A stretch of 64,000 nt of DNA from CAKZLS01 sp963786305 (GCA_963786305.1 CAWAYL010000010.1:1-64000), one strand, 5' to 3'; shown: positions 19,678-29,761, numbered from the stretch's first letter. A program made the numbers and translations. The notes: generated from the sequence alone by a model not told the origin.

Positions 19678-20325
19678 ATGACTGCCGAAACAAACCCCGT
19701 GCGGGAGCTGGTACCGATGACCCAAGGGTTCGCATTCGATCAGCCGCTGGCGCTGCAGTTGCGGATCGCCTTGCGCCACATCGAACCGCCGATCTGGCGC
19801 CGGCTTCTGGTCCCGGACTATCTGCAATTGTCGCAACTGCACAATGTGTTTCAGGGCGCGATGGGCTGGACGAACAGCCACCTGCATGAATTCGATATCG
19901 GCGGGTTGAGCTACGGTCCGATGGATGCGGAGGCGCGCGCCATGGGGTACCCCGCCTTCGACGAGAAACATGTCAGGCTATGGAACTTCAAGCGCCAACC
20001 CGGGATCACGTTTACCTACATCTACGATCTCGGTGACAACTGGGAGCATGATGTCGAGATCGAGGACTTTGTCGCTGTTGCCAGCGAGGACCTGCCGAAG
20101 GTGCTCGACGGTGCACGCAAGTGTCCGCCGGAAGATGTCGGCTCCGTCGACGGCTACATGGATTTCGTCGAGGCGGTCCTCGATCCGTCTCATGAAGAGC
20201 ATCAAGCCATGCTGACCTGGTTCGGCGGGCGGTTCGACCGCGAAGAGTTCGATCTTGCCGCCGCAAACGAGGCGGTCAGGCGCGCCATTCGGTCCGCCCG
20301 GCCGTCGAAGCGCCGGCAAAGCTGA
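19678..20325 (+). CDS. Plasmid pRiA4b ORF-3 family protein (cargo)
   Basis: The ATG at 19678 was chosen because the frame upstream overlaps the hydrolase end without a ribosome binding site. The family signature is clear: LQLRIALRHIEPPIWRRLLV, LSQLHNVFQGAMGWTNSHLH, the aromatic FTYIYDLGDNWEHDVEIED, CPPEDVGSVDGYMDFVEAV and HQAMLTWFGGRFDREEFDL. The gene is intact. This family is frequent on plasmids and near transposons, but its biochemical role is unknown to me. Together with the hydrolase it forms a two-gene plus-strand block that ends 55 bases before the convergent DUF2190 stop. Confidence 0.8.
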   Translation: MTAETNPVRELVPMTQGFAFDQPLALQLRIALRHIEPPIWRRLLVPDYLQLSQLHNVFQGAMGWTNSHLHEFDIGGLSYGPMDAEARAMGYPAFDEKHVRLWNFKRQPGITFTYIYDLGDNWEHDVEIEDFVAVASEDLPKVLDGARKCPPEDVGSVDGYMDFVEAVLDPSHEEHQAMLTWFGGRFDREEFDLAAANEAVRRAIRSARPSKRRQS

Positions 20326-20379
20326 TCGCAGTACCGGCGACCAGGCCCCTACGGATCGAGCCCACCCAGCTGCCGGCGA

Positions 20380-20728
20380 TTACGTTCCGGCCGGCGTGAC
20401 CGCGCCCAGCTTCATCCTGACCGTAGCTGCTCGGGTTGGCGGCGGCCGACACCGCGACACCGACGCAGACCTGCGCCGTCGCCGTCTTGTTGACCACCTT
20501 GTTGGTCCCGTCCCAGAACAGCCGATCGCCGACATCGATCTGCAGCGCCGAGGTCTTGCCGATCTCGACCACGCCCTCGGTGAGGATCTCGACCTCGGCG
20601 CCCTCGACGGCGTCGTACTGGGCGATGCCGAACAGGGTGCCGATCAGCACGCCCTCGCCGGAGAGGGCACCGCCTGTGGGCGCGGTGACGGTGACGACCT
20701 TGCCCGGCTGAATGAAGTTCGTAGCCAT
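20380..20728 (-). CDS. DUF2190 capsid decoration-type protein (one extra base)
   Basis: MATNFIQPGKVVTVTAPTGG opens at 20728 and continues GEGVLIGTLFGIAQYDAVEG and KTSALQIDVGDRLFWDGTNK. Near 20423 one extra base diverts the frame. Removing it restores a C-terminus TVRMKLGAVTPAGT with the stop at 20380, giving the usual about 115 residues. Members of this family sit beside the major capsid gene and are thought to decorate or stabilise the capsid. Confidence 0.75.
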
Positions 20729-20793
20729 GTACCAATTCCTTTATCAAGCTTGTGTCCCACAGCGACCCGGGCGGCACGCGGCCGCCCCGGATC

Positions 20794-20828
20794 GGTTCAC
20801 GGGTCAGGGTTGATGGGTTACAGGGTCA
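20794..20828. repeat. Weak heptamer-phased array after the capsid gene
   Basis: GGTTCAC, GGGTCAG, GGTTGAT and GGGTTAC run in register from 20794 to 20821 and a further similar unit overlaps the capsid stop region. The common core (TCAG/TGAT) resembles the stronger arrays at 5.2 and 9.1 kb but conservation is poorer. Confidence 0.45.
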
Positions 20829-22958
20829 CGCCCGGATTCTTGTACAGGCCCCGCCAGTCGATGGCCTTGGCGCCGAAGTCGAGGCGGGCCTTGATCTCGA
20901 TGCCGTCGACGTCGAAGCCCATGCGGGTCTCGATGGAGACGCCGTCCTGGCCCTCGAGGTAGGCGTACTCGATGGTGTCGATGGCCGACGGGCTGGCGAA
21001 CAGGTACCAGGGCACCGCGCCCGAGGCCGGATCGAGCCGCGGCTCGGCGATCACCGACAGGCTCCGGATCGAGGTGGGCACCACGTCGGCGCTCTTGCCG
21101 GGCACCAGGTTCTGGGCGATCAGCTGCTCGGCGGTGAGCTCGAGGGACGACGGCACCACCAGGAAGGCCGGGCGGATGTTGAGCACCGTCTTGCCGTCGA
21201 GCCCGGTCTGCTTGGCCATCGCGCGTCCGGGCCTTGCCGAGGTTGGCGACGTCGAGCGCGGTGCCGGTGCCGGCGAGGTTCTTGTGGCTGGCGTGGAACA
21301 GCGCCGTTGCCGTCGGCCATGGTCGGGTTGGCGGTGACGATCCCCCAGACGACGTCGCTCTCCAGCGTCGCCGCCGAGGTGCCGAACAGCGACGGCACCC
21401 GGGTGAAGGCGTCGAGGTCGTCGTTGATGATCACCTGGCGGGTGATGCCGATGACCTTGCCGTAGGTCTCGACCCGGTAGCTCTCCTTGGCCTCGCCGAT
21501 GGTGCCGCGCTTGAACTCGCCGGCTTCGTTGACCTTCTCCAGCTGCGGCGCCTCGCCCAGCTGCAGGCGGTGGATGTCCTTGAAGTCGGCGGCGGTCGCC
21601 CGCCGGGCGATCGGCTGGAAGGTCCGCGGCGCCGCCTCGTAGGCATCGCGCAGCGTCTTGTTGGTGACCGCGGCGAGGATCTGCGGGAAGTCCGAGGTGG
21701 TGTGCAGCGCCCGCGTCGCGATCTCGTCGCGGGAGAGGCCGCGCACCCGCACGCCCTCGGCCTCGAGGAACGACCGCGCCATCTCGATCAGGCTGTAGCC
21801 CCGCCAGTCGCGGGCCGGCTCGGTCAGCTGGTAGCGGTGCGGGATCGAAGCGGTGCAGCAGCGCCGTCTCGACCGCGGCCCGGCGGGTCTCGGTCTCGTC
21901 GAGGCGCGCCCATGCGCACGTGCGGCCGGGTCTCGACCGCCGGTCGCGCTCGGCGGCGCGGTCGATGAGCACGCCGCGCGCCTCGTCGAGGGCGACGCCG
22001 CGGCGGACGAGATCGTCGGCGACCGGCGCATCGATGCCGAGCTTGCGCGCCGCGTCGTAGATGCCGGCGACGCGCTCGCGCTCCTCGGCGACGACCCGCT
22101 CGGCGATCTCCTCGGCGGATGGGGCCGGGGTCGCGCGGTCGCTCGACGCTGTTCGCAGTCGTCGATCGCGTCGGTTCGGAGCCAGCGCTTGTCGGCGCGC
22201 TGCTGTCGATCTCGGCCGCTTCGCCGGAGCTCGGGCTTGGCGGCGTCGATCGGTTCTCCGGATCGCTTCTCCGTCTGGTTCTCGGTCATGGTGTCCCGGT
22301 CGTCGCCTCCGCGCTGCGATCCTCGGCGGGGTGTTCGACCGCCGTGTCTATCTGTTGATCCATGTCTCGTTCTCCGGCTGATGGGCGGCGCCGCGCCCGA
22401 TGGATGAGACGGCAGGGAAAGACGCCCTGCCGCTGACGAAAGCCGGCGCCGCCGTCGGCGCCGACGGGCACCGCCGACAGCTCCAGCGGCTGCCAGTCGA
22501 CGGCGCGCCAGACCGGCACGGCGCCGTCCTCGTCGATGACTCGTAGGCGCGGACGGCGTAGCCGACCGAGACGTTGCGGATGATGCCGGTGCGGACGTCC
22601 CGCCAGAGCGGCTCGACGTCGTCGCGCTCCGAGAAGCGGACGACGGCGCGGCCCTCGTACGCGTCCCCGCTGTCTGGCGATCCAGGCCCGCTCGACGACG
22701 CCGATGACGTCCTCGAGGTCGAAGGCGCCGTGGGTGTTGAGCAGCGGCGCGCCGTTGTTGAGGCGGGACAGATCGACGTGGGCCGGATCGAGCGACAGCA
22801 CCTCGTCGTAGCGCTTGCCGGTCCACGGATCCCGCCGCCGCACCGCCGCCCCCGTCGACCAGACCACCTCGACGGTGCGCGCCTCGGCCTCGGCCGTCTC
22901 CGGCATCAGCCGGACGTCGCGGGTCTGCAGCGGCAGGTCGAGAGTGTGCCCGTCATGC
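20818..22958 (-). CDS. Prohead protease-major capsid fusion protein (frameshifted)
   Basis: The first about 190 codons resemble a prohead protease: LMPETAEAEARTVEVVWSTG, RLNNGAPLLNTHGAFDLED with a HG pair, and WQPLELSAVPVGADGGAGF. A charged linker follows (QQIDTAVEHPAEDRSAEAT, TENQTEKRSGEPIDAAKPEL). The capsid part includes EAEGVRVRGLSRDEIATRAL, TSDFPQILAAVTNKTLRDA, KESYRVETYGKVIGITRQV, the helix-rich DDLDAFTRVPSLFGTSAAT and a C-terminus DFGAKAIDWRGLYKNPGVTL. The total is about 713 codons. Protease and capsid appear to share one reading unit, a known arrangement in some prophages. Several slips (near 22690, 22540, 22300, 21910, 21220) break it. The start near 22958 is uncertain. Confidence 0.7.
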
Positions 22959-22998
22959 AGTCGGCTCCTCGATTGCGTTCGCTTTCGCGGCTGCGCGT

Positions 22999-24483
22999 TT
23001 ACTCATCCTTGTCCTCCATGAGGGGCTTTGCCTGGCCGGTCTTGGTCGCCTTGCGCGGATCGGTGTCGAGAACGATGCCGAGGGCGTCGAGCTCGGCGTT
23101 GGTCTCGCCGATCTCGGCCAGCACCTGCGCCGGGTCGTAGCCCTGCCGGGCGATCGCCTCCTTCAGCGTCATCAGCCCGGCGCGCACCGCCAGGATGTCG
23201 GCCTGGACGTCCTTCAGCGGATCGACCGCCTCGAAGCGCGGCGCCGTCCACTCGGCCTCGATGTCGCCCTCCGGCAGCGCGCCGATCGCCTGGCCGGCGG
23301 CGACGAACCGCTGCCACACCGGCTGGCACAGGCCGGGCACCAGCAGCTGCCACTGCAGCGCCTCCATCCGCCGGCGGAACTCGATCAGCCCGGCGCGGAT
23401 CGACGAGTAGTTGACCTGGCTGAGAGATCGCCGGTGAGCAGCTCGTAGGTGAGCCCGACGCCGGCGGCGATGGCGTGCAGCTGCACCCGCATGTACTCGG
23501 CGTAGCCGCCGGCATGCGGACGGTGCCGCGAACTTCACGTCCTTGCCCGGCGCCAGGTACTCGATCATCCCCGGCTCGAAGCTCTCGACCCGGCGGCCCT
23601 CGGCGTCGGTCGCTGCCGTCCCCAGCGTCTCCTCGTCCTCGGAGCCGGTGACGAAGGCGGCGAAGCAGGCCTCGATCTTCTTGCGCACCAGCTCGGCGTC
23701 GTCGTACTCGTCGAGATCGCGGAGCTTGAGGATCACCGGGGCGAACCACGGCACGCCCCGCACCTGGCCGGGCCGCAGCCGCTCGAACAGGTGCAGCACG
23801 CCGTCGGCCGGCACCCGCTGGCTCGCCAGCGAGAGCGTGCGGAACGTCGCCACCTCGCCCGGGTGGACCGGATAGAGCCAGTAGGCCCGCCGCCGCCCGA
23901 GCGCGTCGAACTCGACCCCCTGGACGACGAAGCCGCCGCCGGCAAGCTCGCCGGTCTTCGCCGGTGTCGAGATGATCCGGCTCCAGCAGCTGCAGCTGCA
24001 GCGGCACCGGCAGACCGTCCTCGAGCCGCCGCTCGCGGATCCGGACCAGGCACTCGCCGCTCTCCGCCATGGCGCGGACGACGAGCGCCTGCAGGCCGTA
24101 GAAGTCGGTGAGGCCGTCGGCGTCGCACGCCCCGGCGAAGCGGGCCCACAGCTTGTCGGCCGCGTCGTTGACGGCGACGTCAGCCGGCGCGCGCCCGCGG
24201 CATGATGCCGGTGCCGACCAGGTTGCTGACCACCGCCTGCACCGCCTTGGCGGCGTAGGGGTTGTTGCGCACCAGATCCCGCGAGCGGTCGCGCAGCCGG
24301 GCGATCGCCGGGCCGATCTCGGCATTGGCGCCGGTGCCGGCGGCGACCCAGCCCTCGGTGCGCCGGCCCAGCCGGGCGCCCTCGTAGCTCCGCCGCAACG
24401 CCGCCATGGCGGCGCGGTTGCGGGCACGCCGCAGGCCCGCCGCCGGCGCAGACATAGCCGACGGCGCGATCGATCCAGTTCAC
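22999..24483 (-). CDS. Phage portal protein, lambda family (frameshifted)
   Basis: The ATG at 24483 opens MNWIDRAVGYVCAG. After early slips, ALRRSYEGARLGRRTEGWVA and NNPYAAKAVQAVVSNLVGTG are read. Past 24180 the text includes FYGLQALVVRAMAESGECLV, FDALGRRRAYWLYPVHPGEV and GVLHLFERLRPGQVRGVPWF. The last part carries YDDAELVRKKIEACFAAFVT, VNYSSIRAGLIEFRRRMEAL and the C-terminus ATKTGQAKPLMEDKDE. About 495 codons is typical for the family. The protein forms the dodecameric DNA gate of the capsid. At least five frame changes are present. Confidence 0.75.
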   Translation of the reverse strand: MNWIDRAVGYVCAGGGPAACPQPRRHGGVAAELRGRPAGPAHRGLGRRRHRRQCRDRPGDRPAARPLAGSGAQQPLRRQGGAGGGQQPGRHRHHAAGARRLTSPSTTRPTSCGPASPGRATPTASPTSTACRRSSSAPWRRAASAWSGSASGGSRTVCRCRCSCSCWSRIISTPAKTGELAGGGFVVQGVEFDALGRRRAYWLYPVHPGEVATFRTLSLASQRVPADGVLHLFERLRPGQVRGVPWFAPVILKLRDLDEYDDAELVRKKIEACFAAFVTGSEDEETLGTAATDAEGRRVESFEPGMIEYLAPGKDVKFAAPSACRRLRRVHAGAAARHRRRRRAHLRAAHRRSLSQVNYSSIRAGLIEFRRRMEALQWQLLVPGLCQPVWQRFVAAGQAIGALPEGDIEAEWTAPRFEAVDPLKDVQADILAVRAGLMTLKEAIARQGYDPAQVLAEIGETNAELDALGIVLDTDPRKATKTGQAKPLMEDKDE

Positions 24484-24694
24484 CGGTGCTCAGCCTTTCC
24501 GGAAGCGTCGCGAGGCTGTGCGTCGGCTTCGGCGTACCCGCCTCCGCCGCCATCTCCCGCTCGATCGTCCGGATGCGGCGGAGGAGGTCGGCCTCGGAGC
24601 CGTACTCGACCGATCTGCCCTCGTAGGACACGCGCAGCGTGCCCCGGGCGTACGCCGCCTTCAGCGCGTCCAGCTCGGCTTGCGTCCACGCCAT
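24480..24694 (-). CDS. gpW-like head-tail connector (frameshift near end)
   Basis: The 70-residue protein starts MAWTQAELDALKAAYARGTL and has the compact gpW sequence pattern (RVSYEGRSVEYGSEADLLRR). The frame shifts near 24545; the alternative end ADAQPRDASGKAEHR stops at 24480, overlapping the portal start. It lies between the terminase and portal genes exactly where lambda gpW is found. It plugs the portal after DNA packaging. Confidence 0.65.
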
Positions 24695-24707
24695 CGCTCT
24701 CTTCCGA

Positions 24708-26763
24708 TCAGTCCCGGCTCAGCCAGTTCCGTTGCCGCCCGCCGAGCCAGGCGCTCCGCCGGGGTTCGCGCCGCCGCCGGGGCCGCTCGTCTGTCTGCGT
24801 CCCGATCCGGAGGCGGATCGTCGGCGCGAGCCGGCGTCCGCTGCGCCGCGTCGACGCCGAGCTCCGTTCGAGCTCCCGCCACTTGCGTTCGCGACCAGCG
24901 GTCGAGGCCGGCGATCCAGGCGGCGGCGCGGGCGTAGACCCGGCAGTCGAGCGCCTCGTTGCGCTCGCGCAGCTTCTGCCACTCGCAGCCGGGTGAAGCC
25001 GCGGCGGGTCTTGACCGTCACCAGCTGCTCGGCGACCAGCTGCTTCACCCACTCGGCGTCGACGCCACGGGGCAGGTGGACGAAGCCGGCGGGATACGGG
25101 GCACCGGCAGCGATCTCCTCGTCCGTCGGCCGCTGCCGAGCCGCAGGAACCGATAGGTCTCGCTCTTGAAGGTGGCGACGGCGACGGTCCACAGCCGCGC
25201 GCCACGGCGGATGCGGCGGCCGCCCTCGGTGGCGTCGACGTAGGTCGGGCCCGAGACCGGCGCCGCCCGGTTGAAGCCCTCGACGCCCTTCACCGGCGAG
25301 CACCGCGCCGATCCCTGCCGCCGTGCCCAGGCATAGACCGCCGGCGCCTCGTAGCCGGTGTCGATGGCGAGGCGCCGAAGCCCGACTGCGGGCACCGGCG
25401 GCGTGCGGCCAGGTCTCGCCGAGCAGCGCGGTGAGCGCGCTCCAGGCGGCGGCCTCGCCGGGCCCGCCCTCGATGACGAGATGGTCGACCAGCCAGCTCT
25501 CCAGGCCGCGGCCCCAGGCCCAGACCGAGACCTCGATCCGGTCCTTCTGCACGTCGGCGCCGGCGGTGAGCAACAGCCCGCCCATCGGCACCGTGCCGCG
25601 CCGGATAGTCCTCGCGCCGGTCGTAGAGCCGCTGCCAGTCGGGCGCCTCGCCGGTCTCCGACCCAGGTCTCGCCGAGGATGGTGTTGACGAAGCTGCGCT
25701 TCGCCTCGTCCGAGCCTTGGCGCCGCCTCCCACTCGCGGGCGATCCGCTCCCACGACAGCCAGCCGACCGGCGAGTAGAGGCTGGAGAGATGGAAGCCGA
25801 CGGTGAGCGGATCGGCCGAGGTCGCCGTCGGCCGCCATTCGCCCCGTTCCAGCATCCCCGTCTTGTGATGCTCGGCGATCGGCGTCTCGCAGGCCTCGCA
25901 GTGGTAGGCCGCCGTCTCCGGCCGTGCCCTTCTCCCAGCGCAGCCGCTCGAACCGCAGCCACTGGCGGTGTTCGCAGTGCGGACACGGCACGAAGAACCG
26001 CCGCTGGTCGGAGGCCTCGTATTCGCGCTCGATCACGCGACAGCCCCTTGATCGTCGGCGTCGAGGCCATGAACACCTTGCGCCGCCAGGAGAACGTCCG
26101 GGTCCGCGCCTCGGCCAGCGCCACCGGATCGCCCTCGTCGTCGACCGACGGCGGATAGGCGTCGACCTCGTCGAGGAACAGATAGCGCACCGGCATCGAG
26201 CGCAGCCCCACCGCCGAGTTGGCGCCGGTCAGCACCAGGATGCCGCCGGGGAACTCCTTCGACAGCACCGTGTTGCCGGAGTTCCGCGACCTGGCCGGCG
26301 CCACCTTGTCGCGCAAGGCCGGGCTCTCCTCGATCAGCGGATCGATCCGCTGCTGCGAGAACCGTTTCGCCAGCTCGACGGTCGGCTGCACCGCCAGCAT
26401 CGGTCCCGGCGCGTGGTGGATGACGTAGCCGATCCAGTTGCAGCCGCTCTCGCTGGCGCCCAGCTGGCTCGCCTTCATGAACACCACCCGCTGGCAGGCA
26501 AGGCGCGGGCTCAGCGCGTCCATCAGCTCCTGCAGATACGGCGTCCGCGTCGTCCGCCACGGCCCCGCCTCGTTGGCGCCGCGCGGGCTCAGGATCCGGT
26601 GTCTGTCCGCCCACGCCGAGACGGTGAGATCCGGATCCGGCTGAGCCGTCGCGCCAGGCGCGGAGAAGATCGTCGGCGCCGTCAAAGCCGGGATCGATCG
26701 GCTCAGCTCGGTCAGCCCAATCCGGCCGAACCTCGGCGAGCTCTCCGAGGTGGGCTCTGACAT
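24708..26763 (-). CDS. Terminase large subunit, GpA family (frameshifted)
   Basis: From 26763 the text includes LTVSAWADRHRILSPRGANE, the ATPase region RVVFMKASQLGASESGCN, MLAVQPTVELAKRFSQQRID and LFLDEVDAYPPSVDDEGDP (Walker B type). After a slip near 26040 a zinc-ribbon-like segment VPCPHCEHRQWLRFERLRWE follows, then GFHLSSLYSPVGWLSWERIA, DVQKDRIEVSVWAWGRGLES (nuclease region) and FVHLPRGVDAEWVKQLVAEQ. The end is a WLGGRQRNWLSRD stop at 24708. About 685 codons matches the family. The enzyme cuts and packages the phage genome. At least five slips are present, so no functional protein can be read from this sequence. Confidence 0.75.
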
Positions 26764-27260
26764 GGGTCTCCAACACCGTCTGCATGCGATGGGCGTCGAC
26801 GCCGAGATCGGCGGCGATGATCGCGGCGATGCGCGCCGGCCAGCCGGCCCAGGCGTCCCGCTCCTGGCGCGCCAGGCGGAACACCAGCGACACCGCGCGG
26901 GCCCGGTCGATCAGCTCGCCCTTCAGCTGCTGCAGCCGCAGTTTGCGTTCCTGCGCCTTCAGCACCTCGTTGGCGGTGCGCGCCTGCAGATACGTCATGC
27001 CGCCGCCCGGCCGCCGGCGGCAGGCCCTGTTCCTTCAGCGTCTCGTTGACGGCGCCGATGGCGGCCTCCGGCACCGGCCGCATCGCCGAGGCCCGACGGC
27101 CCCGCTGCTTCGCCGGATCGGTCGCCTGCGCGCGGCGGGCGTCCGAGGCGGCGGCGTCGATCGAGCCGTCGGCATGCAGCACCAGCCGGCCCGATGTCCG
27201 CGCCTTCTGCACCGCGCCGCGCGAGATGCCGGCGTGCGCGGCGTAATCGCGCTCGCTCAT
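26712..27260 (-). CDS. Terminase small subunit, Nu1-like (frameshifted)
   Basis: The ATG at 27260 opens MSERDYAAHAGISRGAVQKA, a winged-helix DNA-binding start as in lambda Nu1, followed by LVLHADGSIDAAASDARRAQ. A slip near 27005 changes frame to YLQARTANEVLKAQERKLRL and then QERDAWAGWPARIAAIIAAD to the end, whose exact stop is uncertain because it overlaps the large subunit start. The protein recognises the packaging site. A shortened second copy of its N-terminus lies near 29,200-29,270. Confidence 0.65.
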   Translation of the reverse strand: MSERDYAAHAGISRGAVQKARTSGRLVLHADGSIDAAASDARRAQATDPAKQRGRRASAMRPVPEAAIGAVNETLKEQGLPPAAGRRHDVSAGAHRQRGAEGAGTQTAAAAAEGRADRPGPRGVAGVPPGAPGAGRLGRLAGAHRRDHRRRSRRRRPSHADGVGDPCQSPPRRARRGSAGLG

Positions 27261-27305
27261 GCCGACGCGGCCTTGAAGGTCTTGAAGTCCTCGCTCATCG
27301 AAATT

Positions 27306-27996
27306 CTACGCGATCATGACATGATCCAACGGCGCGCCGATAAAGCCATGATGTTGATTGCTTTCCCCTGGATGTCGGCGCCCGCAGCTTCGTCTGGCCG
27401 TAAAGACAAGCTGGCTCCGGCATGGACGCTGGTGCGCAAGGGAAAGACGCCGCCAGAGTGGGCGGCGTCTTGTCTGAACGTCTGTTTTCGCGCGCAAAAG
27501 ACGCGGGTTTTGCGGCCAGTGCGTCTGCTCAGGCGGCCGGCTGACGGTCTCGGGGATAAACTCCAACCCGTAGCGCGCGGCAATGGTGTTGATCTGGTCC
27601 ATGTCGGGATCTGGCAACGCGGCCACTTCAAGGAAAAAGGTCTCGAACCCGCCCGGCATCACCGTAACCAGCATGCGACCGGGCGTGCCGCCGATGTTCT
27701 GGAACCGGTGCGCGACGTCTCTCGGCAGCACGACCGTCGCACCCTCGGTAGCCTCAAAGCTCTCCTCTCCACACAGAATGCGGAACCGGCCCGCAAGGAC
27801 ATGAAACATCTCATCCTCGCGGTGGTGGACGTGCAACGGCGCGCCCGCCTCAGGCTCCACCAGTTCTTCCCCAGATACCGATCGCGCCCCCCGTCTCGAG
27901 GCCGGTGATGCGAATGAGGTGGTGGCCGAGCGATCTGCTCTCCCGCAAATCGCCTGCGGCGGAAATCGCCGCGGCGTGAAAATCTTTTGTGATCAT
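27306..27996 (-). CDS. Cupin-domain protein (one frameshift)
   Basis: The ATG at 27996 gives MITKDFHAAAISAAGDLRES and HHLIRITGLETGGAIGIWG. After a slip near 27865 the cupin core is read: APLHVHHREDEMFHVLAGRF (metal-binding H-x-H and E), then GATVVLPRDVAHRFQNIGG with the second-motif histidine and GRMLVTVMPGGFETFFLEV. A single-domain metal-type cupin is likely. The last about 40 codons read into repeat A and are probably not original. It is divergent from a LysR regulator, so a small sensor-enzyme pair is likely; the ligand is unknown. Confidence 0.7.
27311..27376. repeat. Direct repeat copy A (cupin side)
   Basis: These 66 bases share about three quarters of their positions with 29301-29367, in the same orientation, including ATGATCCAA and CTGGATGTC blocks. 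Copy A lies between the terminase small subunit start and the cupin gene. Confidence 0.65.
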
Positions 27997-28118
27997 GGTC
28001 TTCCCCTTGCTGCAGTTCGTTCCCCTTTGCGAGAACTGCAGCGAGGTTACCCGTCGGGCCGATATCCGGTAGTCGGTATGAACTGGACAAATCGTCCGGT
28101 CACAGCGAACATTGTCGG

Positions 28119-29055
28119 ATGGCCTTGTTCGACGACATTGAGATCTTTGCCCGGGTCGTGGAAACGGGGAACATCACGCGCGCGGCCGAGAAGCTAGCGC
28201 CTCTCGAAGTCTCGTGTCAGTGAATGCGTGATGGCGCTTGAGGCGCGGCTCGGGATGCGGCTTCTGGACCGGACCACCCGCCGTGTCTCGCCGACCGAGG
28301 CGGGCCTGATCTTCTATCAGCGCTGCCGCCGCGCGTTGGATGAGGCCGAGGCCGGGGTCGCGGAGATCATGGCCCGACAGGACGAACCCGTGGGCCATCT
28401 CCGCATCGGCGCGCCCGAGGGGTTCACCGACAGGTATATCATCCCCGCGCTCGCGGACTTCCTTCACGCCAATCCCCGAATGACAGCCGAGATCATCGAG
28501 GACGTGCGCCTCACGGGTCTTGTGGAAAATCGTCTGGACCTGTCGATCCGGATCGTGCGTGATCCCGACGCCTCGTTGATCGTGCGCCGCATCGGCACGT
28601 CCGAGGTCATCATCTGCGCGTCGCCGGCGCATCTCGATCGACACGGCGTTCCTCAGCATCCCCAGGATGTGGCAAGTCACCGCTGCATCGGCTTTTCCCT
28701 ATTATTCTGGGCCCGCGAGTGGCGGTTCCAGTGTTCCGAGGGCGAGACCTTGGTGCCCGTCAGCCCCGTGCTGCTCTGCAACAGTACGGCATCGCTGCGT
28801 GCGGCCGCGCTGGCCGACATCGGCCTTGTTGCACTGCCGCGCTGGGCTGTTGCGCGGGAATTATCCGAGGGCGCCCTGCGCAGTGTCCTGTCAGGCTGGG
28901 CTCTGCCCGAGAGCGGCATCTATGCCATTTACCCGTCGAACCGTCTGGTTACGACAAAGGTGCGGCGCTTTATCGATCATCTCTTTCCGATCGTGCGGCG
29001 GCAGCTGGGGCCAGTCGATACGACGTCCTCTTCCGGGCCACGCGCTAGCCTGTAG
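28119..29055 (+). CDS. LysR-family transcriptional regulator (one frameshift)
   Basis: The ATG at 28119 opens MALFDDIEIFARVVETGNIT, the LysR winged-helix start. An indel near 28205 diverts the frame inside the recognition helix, after which SRVSEC, ALEARLGMRLLDRTTRRVSP, the effector domain GHLRIGAPEGFTDRYIIPAL and LADIGLVALPRWAVAREL are read to the stop at 29055. About 312 residues is normal. It is divergent from the cupin gene with about 120 bases between starts, the classic arrangement in which a LysR protein controls its neighbour and itself. Confidence 0.75.
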
Positions 29056-29194
29056 TTTTTGCCGAACACCTGATGCCCGAGCCTGTCCGCGCCGCCACTG
29101 TGGCGGCGTTCGCTGATTTGCTTGCGTCGGCAACGGCACCGTCGGCAGCTTCGTGCAAGGGGCGCAACGGCGATGCGTGGCGGCCGCATTACAC

Positions 29195-29290
29195 CACCGG
29201 ATCGGTCGCCTGCGCCGTACCGCGCGAGATGCCGGCGTGGGCGGCGCTCGCCCATTCCGGTGCGGTCTTGGGGTTGGTGCGCGGTCATGG
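29195..29290 (-). pseudogene. Remnant of a second terminase small subunit N-terminus
   Basis: On the minus strand one frame reads WASAAHAGISRGTAQATDPV and then a stop. This matches the functional copy's AAHAGISRGAVQ joined directly to its later QATDP, so about 20 codons have been deleted. It sits on the left side of repeat B just as the full gene sits left of repeat A. Confidence 0.6.
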
Positions 29291-29300
29291 CGCCGTCAGG

Positions 29301-29367
29301 CGATCCTAAGATGATCCAAAGAGCTGCTGACAAACCCATAATGTTGATCGCTTTTTTCCTGGATGTC
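29301..29367. repeat. Direct repeat copy B
   Basis: Partner of 27311-27376. Both copies have a terminase small subunit N-terminus on one side, so the repeat unit was probably longer (terminase start plus about 67 bases). The two copies enclose the cupin/LysR pair. Confidence 0.65.
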
Positions 29368-29424
29368 CGGGCTCGCTTCCGCCTTCATGGGGTGAGAATG
29401 AACCAGGAACGAAGGACCCCGACG

Positions 29425-29658
29425 ATGAGCACCACCCGCCGCAACACCGAGAACAACGAGAACGCCCTCAGTGCCTTCGTCGCGGCCAAGGCCGAGATCG
29501 ACGAGATGCTCAAGCGGCTCACCGAATTTTCGGACGATCACTTCGGCGTCGCGCCCGATGAGGTCACTTGGGGCCATGTCGGCAACCTCGGCTATCTCCG
29601 CGAACGGCTCCGCCAGGCCAGCGACTTCATCTTCCAGGAGGGCGACTGCGCAGATTAG
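29425..29658 (+). CDS. Small phage-region protein, 77 residues
   Basis: MSTTRRNTENNENALSAFVA starts at 29425 with a purine-rich leader (GAACGAAGGA). A helical protein (KAEIDEMLKRLTEFSDDHF and LREHLR-like YLRERLRQASDFIFQEGD) ends at 29658. It is intact. No family is assigned. It precedes a DUF3489 gene on the same strand and both lie in the early region of the prophage. Confidence 0.65.
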   Translation: MSTTRRNTENNENALSAFVAAKAEIDEMLKRLTEFSDDHFGVAPDEVTWGHVGNLGYLRERLRQASDFIFQEGDCAD

Positions 29659-29761
29659 CGCGCCCCTTTCGCCCGGCCCCGACCGGTTTCGCCGGCGGGG
29701 CTCGGGGTGGTAGCAGCGCCGCCTTGGTGGCGGCGCGTTCCAACCGAAGGAGACGCCGAAC

